The notes beneath the pieces were generated by a model. It did no database searches. It had not been told where the DNA came from and worked only from the letters and a program-made list of their open reading frames with translations. Positions 42,580 to 50,713 of a stretch of 53,930 nt of DNA are shown here, one piece after another. The stretch's first letter is position 1. Each line of letters begins with the position of its first letter. Source of the stretch: an uncultured Lachnospiraceae bacterium (GTDB lineage Bacteria; Bacillota; Clostridia; Lachnospirales; Lachnospiraceae); the NCBI GenBank assembly GCA_900314295.1, contig OMUU01000150.1:1-53930 (forward strand), read 5' to 3'. The translations under genes and the position numbers were made by a program.

Positions 42580-43569
42580 TTAATTCTGCCAATGAATCTG
42601 CTGTCCCTTCACAAGCTCATAGGAAGTAAGGGAGCTTCCGTCAAGATCCGTACGATTCATGTCCACCGCGTTGATCTGACTGTTCTCATAGGTCGTGTAG
42701 TAGTAAATCCCCTTGTCCATATTGCAGCAGGAGCTATAAATGGTATATTCGCAGACCGGCTTTCCCTCCTTATCCGTTCCAAGGCGGCAGCAGCCCTTCT
42801 GCTGCTCAACCGATCCGAGAATCTTGAAGAACTGGCTGATGCTGGAGGATTCATCCTCCGCCTTCAGAGAGTTCATTTTTGTGAAAGCAACCTTCACAAA
42901 CCTGGAAGCGGACGATAGATCACCCGGGATTCCCATCCCGCCCATTCCGCGGCTGTAGGTGTTCAGCTCCACACCCGGAATCAGCTTCTGCTCCGGAAGT
43001 CCCGCGGAAGCATTCATATAATCAGCCAGATGCGTCATCTGGTAATCAAAGGTGGGATTATTCGTCATCACACCCACCGGGTTCGGGTAAACCACAGCTC
43101 CCCTCACCGTCTGCTCAAATACCACGCACTCCTTCTGATCCGCAATCATCCAGTGCAGCGGTGACGGCGGAAGCTCCGGTGCAAACGCATCATCCGTCAG
43201 GTTGATACGTCCCAGATATTTCTTCGCCTCTTCTACAGTGGCACACTGCCCCAGAATCCAGGAGATGAACTCAAAGGATGCTACGTTATCCTTGCCTTCC
43301 TCCGGCTTTCTGTAATCCGCATTCCCCGGGAAATTCAGACCCGCCATCGACAGTCCCTTCTCATTCATTGCGTCATAATAAAGCGGATAATCTCCCACCA
43401 CATAGGCCATCCCGATCATGGCAAAATGATGCGGAACCGGAGCCAGATGCCGAAATACCAGCTCCTTGTTTCTTGGAGTCACCGTCACCGATTCATGATA
43501 GGAATACTCCAGATCCAGGTTCCTTCCGAAATAATGATCCTTTCCTGCATAGGTTGCTGCTGTACACAT
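42580..43569 (-). CDS. Choloylglycine hydrolase family (bile salt hydrolase)
   Basis: A 329-residue Ntn-hydrolase whose second residue, C2, becomes the nucleophile after Met removal, which fixes the start at 43569 (GGAAGGAC upstream). Bile-salt-hydrolase residues are present: C2, R16, D19, N79 (GLNFPGNADY), N171 (TNNPTFDY) and R223. N79, rather than the tyrosine of penicillin V acylases, favours bile salts. The loop YSRGMGGMGIPGDLSSASRF is typical. There is no signal peptide, so it is cytoplasmic. It deconjugates glycine- or taurine-bile acids, which fits a gut habitat. Confidence 0.92.
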   Translation of the reverse strand: MCTAATYAGKDHYFGRNLDLEYSYHESVTVTPRNKELVFRHLAPVPHHFAMIGMAYVVGDYPLYYDAMNEKGLSMAGLNFPGNADYRKPEEGKDNVASFEFISWILGQCATVEEAKKYLGRINLTDDAFAPELPPSPLHWMIADQKECVVFEQTVRGAVVYPNPVGVMTNNPTFDYQMTHLADYMNASAGLPEQKLIPGVELNTYSRGMGGMGIPGDLSSASRFVKVAFTKMNSLKAEDESSSISQFFKILGSVEQQKGCCRLGTDKEGKPVCEYTIYSSCCNMDKGIYYYTTYENSQINAVDMNRTDLDGSSLTSYELVKGQQIHWQN

Positions 43570-43662
43570 ATTTTTTTGTCCTTCCCGCGGTTTTTGCCGC
43601 ACAAAACAATCAGATATTTCTTATAATATAACTCATTTCGCCGGAACTGTCTTGCCTTTTTG

Positions 43663-43720
43663 AGAATGGCAACAGAACTGTAAAATCCTTGCCGTACATA
43701 GTTGTGACTGGACAGCAACA
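43663..43720 (+). repeat. Repeat B, single divergent arm
   Basis: GAATGGCAACAGAACTGTAAAATCCTTGCC, split here only for description, matches the arm at 20690-20757, and the end TGGACAGCAAC matches the outer end. It lies between kdpE and the bile salt hydrolase gene, both minus; the repeat is on the plus strand. Confidence 0.55.
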
Positions 43721-43747
43721 AACGGCTAAAATTTTATCTCTGCATCC

Positions 43748-44473
43748 CTACCCGTCTTCTCTGCCGGCGCCTGTTCCCTCCACCTTCAGCATCCGGTAAC
43801 CGATTCCGATATGTGTCTGAATAAACTTCTGGGATCCCTCCTTATCCTCCAGCTTTTTTCGAAGCGTCGCCATGAAGACACGCAGGGACGCCATTTCGCT
43901 CTCGGCGGATTCTCCCCAGATCGCCTTCGTGATATACGGATAGGTCAGAACCTTCCCCTCATTTTTCGCGAGCAGGCTGATCAGCTTATATTCGATCGGC
44001 GTCAGATGCAGTTCCCGCCCGTCCAGCGTTACAGTCTCCGCCGGAAAATCGATGACCAGCCCTCCATTTATGAAGGTCGGACACGGTTCCCCCGCCTTCT
44101 TCAGCAGCGCCAGCCGCCGCAGCGAAACCCGAAGCCTCGCCAGAAGCTCCTCGACGGAAAAGGGCTTTGTCAGATAATCATCCGCCCCTGCGTCGAGCGC
44201 TTCTATTTTATCTGTCTCCTCACTTCTCGCACTGATGACGATGATCGGAAGCTCGGACCATTCGCGCACCCTGCGGATTACATCCACGCCGTCCATATCC
44301 GGCAGGCCCAGATCCAGAAAGATCACATCCGGATTATGACTCGCAGCCTGCATGATGGCACTCTGTCCGTTTCCGGCCGTCAGGAAACCGTAGCCATACA
44401 TTTTCAGCGTGGTAGTGATCAGATTTCGAACCGATGGATCATCCTCCACCACCAGAATCGTTGCTTTAGACAT
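43748..44473 (-). CDS. kdpE: KdpE-type response regulator (OmpR family)
   Basis: 241 residues: a receiver with phospho-aspartate D54 (VIFLDLGLPDMDG) and a C-terminal winged helix (VTLDGRELHLTPIEYKLISLL, then HIGIGYRMLKVEG). The sequence is KdpE-like. It overlaps the kinase gene by eight bases. No kdpFABC pump is nearby, so its likely targets are the Ktr potassium uptake genes upstream in the same apparent operon. Confidence 0.9.
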   Translation of the reverse strand: MSKATILVVEDDPSVRNLITTTLKMYGYGFLTAGNGQSAIMQAASHNPDVIFLDLGLPDMDGVDVIRRVREWSELPIIVISARSEETDKIEALDAGADDYLTKPFSVEELLARLRVSLRRLALLKKAGEPCPTFINGGLVIDFPAETVTLDGRELHLTPIEYKLISLLAKNEGKVLTYPYITKAIWGESAESEMASLRVFMATLRKKLEDKEGSQKFIQTHIGIGYRMLKVEGTGAGREDG

Positions 44474-46442
44474 CCACCTTCACCTCCTCTGCCGGTATCG
44501 TAAAACGAAAAATACTCCCGTGCGGAACATTCTCTTCATACCAGATCTCGCCCCCATGCGCCTGTACAATCTCCTTGCAGAGGGCAAGCCCCAGTCCGAG
44601 GCTTCTGCTGCTGTCCGCCACGGTCTTTTTTCCGCTGTAAAACATATCAAAGATATGCGGCCTGTCCTTTTCTTCGACGCCCGGCCCATTATCCTTAACG
44701 GAAATCCGTATCATGTTTCCCGCCTTCTCCGAATAAACAGCAATCGAAGACCCGGGCGGCGTATATTTCACCGCATTGTTCACCAGATTTACCAGAACCT
44801 GTATGATCAGATGCGCATCCATCTTCGCCAGAAGAATATCTGAGGATTGATCCACCGTAAAGGCATGCTCCTCCAGTCTGCGGCTGCAGTGCCGCACCGC
44901 CTCCTCTACGACCTCACTCACAAATTCCGCAGACGTATGAATCTTTGTCTGTCCTTCCTTAAGCCGGGTAATTGACAGAAGATTCTCAACCAGATCCTCC
45001 AGCCACATGGAGTCTTCATAAATGTTCGAATACAGCTTCCTTCTGGATGCATCATCCAGCTTCCCCTCCTCCGCCATCAACAGGCTGGCTGTTCCGGAAA
45101 TCGACGTCAGAGGAGTTCGCAGATCATGTGAGATGGAACGAAGCAGATTCGCCCGGAGCTGCTCGTTTTTTGCCAGGAGTCTCGCCTGCTCCTTTTCTGT
45201 CTCATTGCGCTTATTCTCCAGAGCAATTCCCGCCTCTCCGAGGATAGACACCACAATGCTCTCCTCATACGGATCAAGACGACTCTCCTGCACATCAATT
45301 CCGGTGACGCCGTACACCACGTCGTTGCATCGTATGGCAAAATAGAGTGCATTCGCATCCCGATACTGTTCCGTTCCCCTTCCGCATTTCACACCGTTTT
45401 CAAAGGTCCAGGCAGCCGCATCCGCCTCTTCTCCCGGCGAAAAACGAATCCTCCCGGAGGAATCCGCCAAAAAAATCTCCGGATTCTCCGGGTCCCTGTA
45501 CAGCAGCACATTTCTGTGAAGAAGACGGACAAGCTGCTTTGCCGTTATCTCCATGATTTCCTCCTGCGTCCGGCACTTCTCAATCTGTTGGTTCATGTCA
45601 TACAGAACCTGTATCCGAAATGCCATCCGGGACGAATTCTGTGCCTGTATCCTCATTCTGGCTGCCATGACACCGGTCACAAGCGCGATGAGGAACATAA
45701 CCGCAAATGAAACCGTATATCGGTTGTCGTAGGCATGCAGGGTAAATTCCGGTTTCGTAAACAGAAAATTATAGATGACAACACTCAATCCGGACGCGCA
45801 CAGACTATAGATCCAGTTCGCCGTGCGCACAGAAACCAGAAATACAAAAAAAATGTAAAACACAACAATATTGGATTCCGCACCGTTTGTCAGCTTGAAG
45901 CACCAGCCGATCAGGGAACAGAGACCCAGCATGGCTGTCATAAAGAGAAGATCCGACACCTTATTGTCGGTATTCAACAGCAGGCGGGTACGAAACCTGC
46001 GCCGGATCGGGTGCTGCTTGTCCGGAATAATGTAGATATCCACGTCCGGGGCAAAGGTGATCAGTGTGTCTACCAGTTTTCCATTCCCATGCCCCGGGCT
46101 CCTTCCCTCCAGCGACCTCCCGATTACGATCTTAGTTACATCCGATACCCGGGCATACTCCGCGATCTGATAGGCGACATTTTCCCCCTGAATAATTTCA
46201 AGCCTTGCCCCAAGCTTCCGGGCAAGGCGTTCGTTTCCCTCCAGTCGCCTCCGGTCGTCCTCCGACTGCTTCCCGCTGTCGGGCGTTTCAATATACAGGG
46301 CCGTAAAATACCCGCCATACACCCCGGATAGCTCCGCCGCCTTTCGGATCAGTCTTTCGTTTGTCGGAGAAGAGGAAAGGCATACCAGAACATGCTCCTG
46401 TTTTTTTTTGTCAGTGTCTGCCGTCTGTACATCCTTCATCAT
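44466..46442 (-). CDS. kdpD: KdpD-like sensor kinase lacking the N-terminal KdpD domain (Usp - 4 TM - GAF - kinase)
   Basis: 658 residues versus about 900 in full KdpD. It starts with a universal-stress-protein domain (about 15-145; HVLVCLSSSPTNERLIRKAA), four membrane segments (about 155-265, DUF4118 type), a GAF-like domain (about 285-395), HisKA (LRSISHDLRTPLTSISGTAS) and an ATPase (VLVNLVNNAVKYTP, SLGLGLALCKEIVQAHGG). The N-terminal Walker-bearing KdpD domain is missing. It probably reads potassium, osmotic state or a nucleotide and signals to KdpE. Confidence 0.9.
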   Translation of the reverse strand: MMKDVQTADTDKKKQEHVLVCLSSSPTNERLIRKAAELSGVYGGYFTALYIETPDSGKQSEDDRRRLEGNERLARKLGARLEIIQGENVAYQIAEYARVSDVTKIVIGRSLEGRSPGHGNGKLVDTLITFAPDVDIYIIPDKQHPIRRRFRTRLLLNTDNKVSDLLFMTAMLGLCSLIGWCFKLTNGAESNIVVFYIFFVFLVSVRTANWIYSLCASGLSVVIYNFLFTKPEFTLHAYDNRYTVSFAVMFLIALVTGVMAARMRIQAQNSSRMAFRIQVLYDMNQQIEKCRTQEEIMEITAKQLVRLLHRNVLLYRDPENPEIFLADSSGRIRFSPGEEADAAAWTFENGVKCGRGTEQYRDANALYFAIRCNDVVYGVTGIDVQESRLDPYEESIVVSILGEAGIALENKRNETEKEQARLLAKNEQLRANLLRSISHDLRTPLTSISGTASLLMAEEGKLDDASRRKLYSNIYEDSMWLEDLVENLLSITRLKEGQTKIHTSAEFVSEVVEEAVRHCSRRLEEHAFTVDQSSDILLAKMDAHLIIQVLVNLVNNAVKYTPPGSSIAVYSEKAGNMIRISVKDNGPGVEEKDRPHIFDMFYSGKKTVADSSRSLGLGLALCKEIVQAHGGEIWYEENVPHGSIFRFTIPAEEVKVDV

Positions 46443-46498
46443 CTTTTCGTATCCTGCCTGTTCTTGCGCCCGGGGAGCCCCGCAGCGCCTTCTCTTTC

Positions 46499-46609
46499 TT
46501 ACCTTTTTCTATGGTAATATTTCTCCAGCAGTTCGTCAAATGAAGACATCAGACGGTCTCCGAACAATGCCAGTACGATTAAAAAAGCCAGTATCAACAA
46601 TGCCTTCAT
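46499..46609 (-). CDS. 36-residue membrane peptide between ktrA and kdpD
   Basis: A short frame from ATG 46609 to TAA 46499, beginning MKALLILAFLIVLALFGDRL and ending LEKYYHRKR. One hydrophobic helix (3-16) is followed by an amphipathic charged tail. It has a ribosome binding site (GGGAG, seven bases upstream), starts 18 bases after the ktrA stop and ends 56 bases before kdpD. Size and layout recall KdpF, the small peptide of the Kdp pump, but no sequence match is claimed. A role as a Ktr subunit or kinase regulator is inference. Confidence 0.65.
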   Translation of the reverse strand: MKALLILAFLIVLALFGDRLMSSFDELLEKYYHRKR

Positions 46610-46627
46610 AGGATCACTCCCTTTCCA

Positions 46628-47275
46628 TCAGAGCCGGAAGCATTTCTGCATATCCTTGTTTTTTCCGAGGACGAGCAGGTTCTCGTCATCCGTCAGGACC
46701 GTATCCGGCGTGATATTCATATTGATTTTCTCATCCGCCTTCGTCGCCAGGATATTGATCCGGAATCTTCTCCGAATGTCCAGTTCCCCCACACTTTTCC
46801 CGATCCAGCTCTCTGGAACCGACACCTCGAAGATCGCACAGTCATCATCCATCGCAAAATAGTCAAACACATGATCCGAGCTGTAACGGATCGCTGCCCA
46901 TCTCGCGATCTGCTGCTCCGGGAAGACGACCTCATCCGCCCCGTTCCGTTTCAGGAATTTCGCCTGCACCTCACTCGCTGCCCTTGCGACCACGAGCTTT
47001 GCGCCCAGTTCCTTCACCAGAGACGTCGTCTCCAGAGAATCCTGAAAGCAGTCACCGATCGCGACAAAGCAGAGATCGTAATTCCGGATTCCCAGCGATT
47101 TCAGAAATTCCTCATCCGTGCTGTCACCGATGATCGCGTTTGTCACATAGGGCATGATCTCGTTGACTCTCTTCTCATTCCGATCCACCGCCATAACCTC
47201 ATGGTTCATTTCCCTGAGCTTCATCGCGATATTTTTTCCAAACCGTCCCAGTCCAATCAACAATACGGATTTCAT
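46628..47275 (-). CDS. ktrA: Potassium uptake regulatory subunit KtrA/TrkA (RCK)
   Basis: 215 residues. The N-terminal RCK_N Rossmann domain has the nucleotide loop LLIGLGRFGKNIAMKL; RCK_C is about 135-215. The single RCK pair is the KtrA size, half of E. coli TrkA. It forms an octameric ring that gates KtrB in response to ATP/ADP and, in Firmicutes, cyclic di-AMP. It follows ktrB by 33 bases in the same operon. Confidence 0.92.
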   Translation of the reverse strand: MKSVLLIGLGRFGKNIAMKLREMNHEVMAVDRNEKRVNEIMPYVTNAIIGDSTDEEFLKSLGIRNYDLCFVAIGDCFQDSLETTSLVKELGAKLVVARAASEVQAKFLKRNGADEVVFPEQQIARWAAIRYSSDHVFDYFAMDDDCAIFEVSVPESWIGKSVGELDIRRRFRINILATKADEKINMNITPDTVLTDDENLLVLGKNKDMQKCFRL

Positions 47276-47308
47276 AGTTTTTCCTCCTCACCAGAAAATC
47301 ATCCTGCA

Positions 47309-48646
47309 TCACCCGACCGTGATGCGCTCCTCCGGAAGCCTTCCGCTTCCCATTCCCCTCTCCGATACCGTCGCAAAAATTAGCGTCAGTCCTCCGACTC
47401 TTCCGAAGTACATTAAGAACACCAGAATCCCCCTTGATAAAAGAGTCAGTCCAGGCGTAATCCCCATGGTCAGTCCCACCGTTCCGATGGCCGAGGCCGT
47501 CTCAAAAAGGCACTCCAGAAGAGGAAGTCCTTCGGTCCGGCTGATGATCAGGCCTCCAACGGAAAAAAATGTAATGTATAACAGTAGAATGGCGCCCGCA
47601 TTCCGGATGCAGTCCATTGAGATTCTTCTGCCGAAAACCTCCGCATCCTTTCTCTGACGAAACACGGCCCAGGCCGATGCCAGCAGGACTGCCGCCGTGG
47701 TGGTCTTCATGCCTCCCGCCGTCGATGCCGGGGATCCTCCGATCAGCATCAGGACAATCAGGATATAGATCCCTGTTTCACTCATCTTGGTGAGATCTGC
47801 CGTATTGAACCCGGCGGTTCTTGGCGTGACCGCCTGAAAGAAGGAAAGCAGAATCCTCTCCCCCTCAGGTCCCTCTGTAAATTCGCCAAAATAGAAATAC
47901 ACCGCCGGAACCAGAACCAGAATCACCGTCACCAGAAGAACAATTTTGCTCTGAAGCCGGAACCTCTTCACATGAATTCCGTGAATCACCACATCCATCC
48001 AGGTCAGAAATCCGATTCCTCCCACAACAATCAGCGACATGATCGTGATATTGATGACCGGATTCGCCGCAAAGGAAGTAAGCGAGGAGTACTTGTGTCC
48101 TCTTCCCATCAGATCGAAGCCGGCATTGCAGAATGCAGAAACCGAGTGGAAGACCGCGTACCAGATTCCCCTCCCGGCTCCGAACCTGCGAATAAAGACC
48201 GGCATCATCACAACCGCACCGACACCTTCCAGTGAGAGGGTTGTCAGCAGGATAAATCTCGTAAATTTTACAATTCCACTCAGCTGGGGCGCCGAGATCG
48301 ACTCCTGCATAATGCTCCGCTGGATGAGTCCGATTTTTCTTCCCGAGATTAGTGCAATGGCAACCGCGACCGTAATCACGCCCAGGCCGCCGATCTGAAT
48401 CAGTCCCAGAATCACCGCCTGTCCGAACGGACTCCAGAACGAAGCCGTGTCCTGTACGACCAGTCCCGTCACGCACACCGCCGAGGTCGCCGTAAATAAA
48501 GAGTCGGCAAATCCGGCCGATCCTGCCTTCCTGCAGGAAACCGGAAGCATCAGCAATAAAGTTCCCAGAATGATCACACCCAAAAACCCGAGAATAATCA
48601 CCTGCGCCGGTTTCAGGTGTTCCAGCTTGTCAGCGATTTTTCTCAT
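47309..48646 (-). CDS. ktrB: Potassium uptake channel subunit KtrB/TrkH
   Basis: A 445-residue membrane protein with the four-repeat pore architecture of Trk/Ktr/HKT channels. Filter-type sequences include TSAVCVTGL, SAFCNAGFD, TPRTAGFNTADL and SAIGTVGLTMG; the conserved gating-loop region after ASTAGGMKTTT is visible. It imports K+ (or Na+-coupled K+). First gene of an apparent ktrB-ktrA-peptide-kdpD-kdpE operon. Ribosome binding site is weak (GGACAGG). Confidence 0.92.
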   Translation of the reverse strand: MRKIADKLEHLKPAQVIILGFLGVIILGTLLLMLPVSCRKAGSAGFADSLFTATSAVCVTGLVVQDTASFWSPFGQAVILGLIQIGGLGVITVAVAIALISGRKIGLIQRSIMQESISAPQLSGIVKFTRFILLTTLSLEGVGAVVMMPVFIRRFGAGRGIWYAVFHSVSAFCNAGFDLMGRGHKYSSLTSFAANPVINITIMSLIVVGGIGFLTWMDVVIHGIHVKRFRLQSKIVLLVTVILVLVPAVYFYFGEFTEGPEGERILLSFFQAVTPRTAGFNTADLTKMSETGIYILIVLMLIGGSPASTAGGMKTTTAAVLLASAWAVFRQRKDAEVFGRRISMDCIRNAGAILLLYITFFSVGGLIISRTEGLPLLECLFETASAIGTVGLTMGITPGLTLLSRGILVFLMYFGRVGGLTLIFATVSERGMGSGRLPEERITVG

Positions 48647-48973
48647 AGTACCTGTCCCGAAGTCCTTTCTTCAAAAATACTCTTTTCGACACATTCTGCC
48701 GTTTGTGTCAACCGTGTATTCAAAGAGCTGCTTTATTAATTTTATTATCGTTCAGTCGGCCTAAAGAGGGTATTAATATTCCGGAGATGATATTAAGGTT
48801 GTATAAAGAAAGCTGTGAATCGAATAAAAAAAGAACCGCATGGAGCGGATGTCTGTCATGGGTCTGTCATGGAATGGAAAGCCTGTCGTCTTACGCTGTA
48901 CTTTCTTTTGCAAATGATTATAATAGGAAATGTGAATTTATAGAATTTTTATATCTGGATTAGGAGTGAGTGT
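48647..48973. other. Divergent promoter region of ktrB and the CPA2 antiporter
   Basis: 327 bases without a gene. A perfect TATAAT at 48919-48924 (plus) is a probable antiporter -10. On the minus strand TTGACA (48706-48711) is a possible ktrB -35 but lacks a clear -10. No cyclic-di-AMP (ydaO) riboswitch was recognised. A short direct repeat TCTGTCATGG occurs near 48852 and 48864. Confidence 0.4.
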
Positions 48974-50191
48974 ATGGATACGCTAAGCATTTTGAAGAGT
49001 CTTGCTATTATTATTATCTGTGCCAAATTTTTCGGGCTGCTTGCACGCAAGCTGAAGGCACCGCAGGTCGCCGGAGAAATCGTGGCCGGCCTGCTGATCG
49101 GCCCCAGCGTTTTTAATATTGTACAAACCAACGATTTCCTCTCCGGAATGGCAGAAATCGGCGTTATTCTTCTGATGTTCAATGCCGGTCTTGAAACAGA
49201 TATGGATCAGCTGAAAAAATCCGGTCTAAAGGCAACGCTGATTGCCTGTGCCGGCGTCGCTGTTCCTCTGATACTCGGAACCATTCTGTTTATGTGCTTC
49301 TACGGATTTTCCGCTCCCGGTACGGAGAACTTCAATCACGGTCTCTTTATCGGAACGATTCTGACCGCGACCTCCGTCAGCATTACCGTTCAGGCTCTCC
49401 GTGAGCTTGGGAAACTTTCCACCGAGGTAGGAACCACGATTATGAGCGCGGCGATCATCGACGATGTCATCGGAATCCTTGTACTCACCGCCGTCATCAG
49501 TCTCAAAAACCCTGATGCCAACATCGGCCTCGTCGCGCTGAAGACTGCTTTGTTCTTCGCCTTCGCTCTCGTGATCGGATACCTTGTCTTCCAGCTTATG
49601 AAAAAGATCGACAGCAGATATCCGCACACCCGCCGAATCCCGATCATCGGAATGGCCCTGGCATTTGCCCTTTCTTACATCGCGGACAAATACTTCGGCG
49701 TCGCTGATATCACCGGTGCCTACTGTGCCGGCGTCATCCTCTGCTCCCTCAAGGACGCGGATTATATCGGAAGAAAGATGGACATCAACTCCTATATGAT
49801 CTTCGGGCCGGTCTTCTTTGCCAGCATCGGACTGCAGACCAATCTCCGGCAGATTGATACCACGATTCTTCTCTTCTCGCTTGCCTTTGTTGCCGTCGGT
49901 CTCATAGGAAAAATCATCGGCTGCGGCCTTGTCGCGCGACTCTGCGGTTTTAACGGCGGCGACAGCCTGAAGATCGGCGTCGGCATGATGACCCGCGGTG
50001 AGGTCGCCCTGATTGTCGCACAGCGCGGCCTGAAAGCCGGAATGCTGGACAGCAGATATTTCACCTCGGTTATTCTGCTGATCATCATCAGCTCCATCGT
50101 GACACCGGTTGCACTCAAAGCCTTGTACGCCAGGTCCGGGAAGGATGCGGGCGGAAAAACAGAAAACGCTTCCGCTGCGGTCAAGGCTTAA
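48974..50191 (+). CDS. Monovalent cation:proton antiporter, CPA2 family
   Basis: A 405-residue membrane protein with about 12 helices. It carries NAGLETDMDQL near the N-terminus, the paired-aspartate motif SAAIIDDVIGILVL typical of electrogenic CPA2 exchangers (NapA/KefB-like), and MMTRGEVALIVAQRGL. It lacks a C-terminal RCK domain. It probably exchanges Na+ or K+ for protons and complements the divergent Ktr uptake system. TAGGAG sets the ATG at 48974. Confidence 0.9.
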   Translation: MDTLSILKSLAIIIICAKFFGLLARKLKAPQVAGEIVAGLLIGPSVFNIVQTNDFLSGMAEIGVILLMFNAGLETDMDQLKKSGLKATLIACAGVAVPLILGTILFMCFYGFSAPGTENFNHGLFIGTILTATSVSITVQALRELGKLSTEVGTTIMSAAIIDDVIGILVLTAVISLKNPDANIGLVALKTALFFAFALVIGYLVFQLMKKIDSRYPHTRRIPIIGMALAFALSYIADKYFGVADITGAYCAGVILCSLKDADYIGRKMDINSYMIFGPVFFASIGLQTNLRQIDTTILLFSLAFVAVGLIGKIIGCGLVARLCGFNGGDSLKIGVGMMTRGEVALIVAQRGLKAGMLDSRYFTSVILLIIISSIVTPVALKALYARSGKDAGGKTENASAAVKA

Positions 50192-50238
50192 GTCATACCT
50201 CCTCTGCAGCATACATGCAGGCCATCGCAGATGCGCAT

Positions 50239-50318
50239 ATTCGGAGATACACCTATTCGGAAATGCGCATATTCGGAGGTGCGCGTATTCGGAGGTGCAT
50301 CTATTCGGATTTCGCACG
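50239..50318. repeat. Tandem 16-bp repeat, five units, joined to a repeat C segment
   Basis: Units starting ATTCGG begin at 50239, 50255, 50271, 50287 and 50303, each 16 bases (consensus ATTCGGAGGTGCGCAT). The last unit runs into GTTCGCGCTTCATCCTCATA (to about 50339), which matches the reverse complement of 12037-12075. It is downstream of the antiporter. Confidence 0.85.
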
Positions 50319-50341
50319 TTCGCGCTTCATCCTCATACAGA

Positions 50342-50385
50342 AAGGGGCGTGTAAAAAATGACCGGTCATTTTTTACACGCCCCTT
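50342..50385. terminator. Perfectly palindromic bidirectional terminator
   Basis: A 44-base perfect palindrome: AAGGGGCGTGTAAAAAATGACC followed by its exact reverse complement. Six A and six T lie inside the stem arms. It lies between the convergent antiporter and glutaredoxin-like genes. Confidence 0.85.
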
Positions 50386-50394
50386 CTGTTACTC

Positions 50395-50637
50395 TTATGC
50401 TTCCTGTGGATGCTCTTCCAGCCACTGAATGATATCCAGGCTTTCATACAGCGGTTTGCCGTCAATGAACAGACACGGCACCTGATCCATCCCGCCGTCC
50501 CGGAGAAGACGGGTATAGTTTACGGAATCCTCCAGAATATCGCGGTAGATCACATCTGTCCTGCCGTTTCCCTCAATCCACCGCATCACTCTCTGACAAT
50601 AGGGGCAGGTGTTCTTCTTATAAAGTTCCAATACCAT
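50395..50637 (-). CDS. Glutaredoxin-like thiol-disulfide protein
   Basis: An 80-residue thioredoxin-fold protein with the active site NTCPYCQRV (CPYC), the cis-proline region DQVPCLFIDG, and PLYESLDIIQWLEE at the C-terminus, as in the glutathione S-transferase N-terminal/glutaredoxin group. It probably reduces or carries disulfides with a low-molecular thiol. Start: ATG 50637 with AAAGGAG eight bases upstream. It is just downstream of an ATP-grasp protein related to glutathionylspermidine synthases. Confidence 0.88.
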   Translation of the reverse strand: MVLELYKKNTCPYCQRVMRWIEGNGRTDVIYRDILEDSVNYTRLLRDGGMDQVPCLFIDGKPLYESLDIIQWLEEHPQEA

Positions 50638-50713
50638 GTGCAGCTCTCCTTTCCCTTCATACATAATAAACGTACGCGCGCCCGTCTGCCTGTGCCCGGG
50701 TTTACCATCTCAA

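Noticed and set aside
42580..43569. Penicillin V acylase
   Set aside because: The same family, but N79 and the SRG-containing loop fit bile salt hydrolases better; the activity still needs an assay to be sure.
48647..48973. Cyclic-di-AMP (ydaO) riboswitch upstream of ktrB
   Set aside because: Expected because ktr genes often carry one, but the conserved ydaO core was not found on the minus strand.
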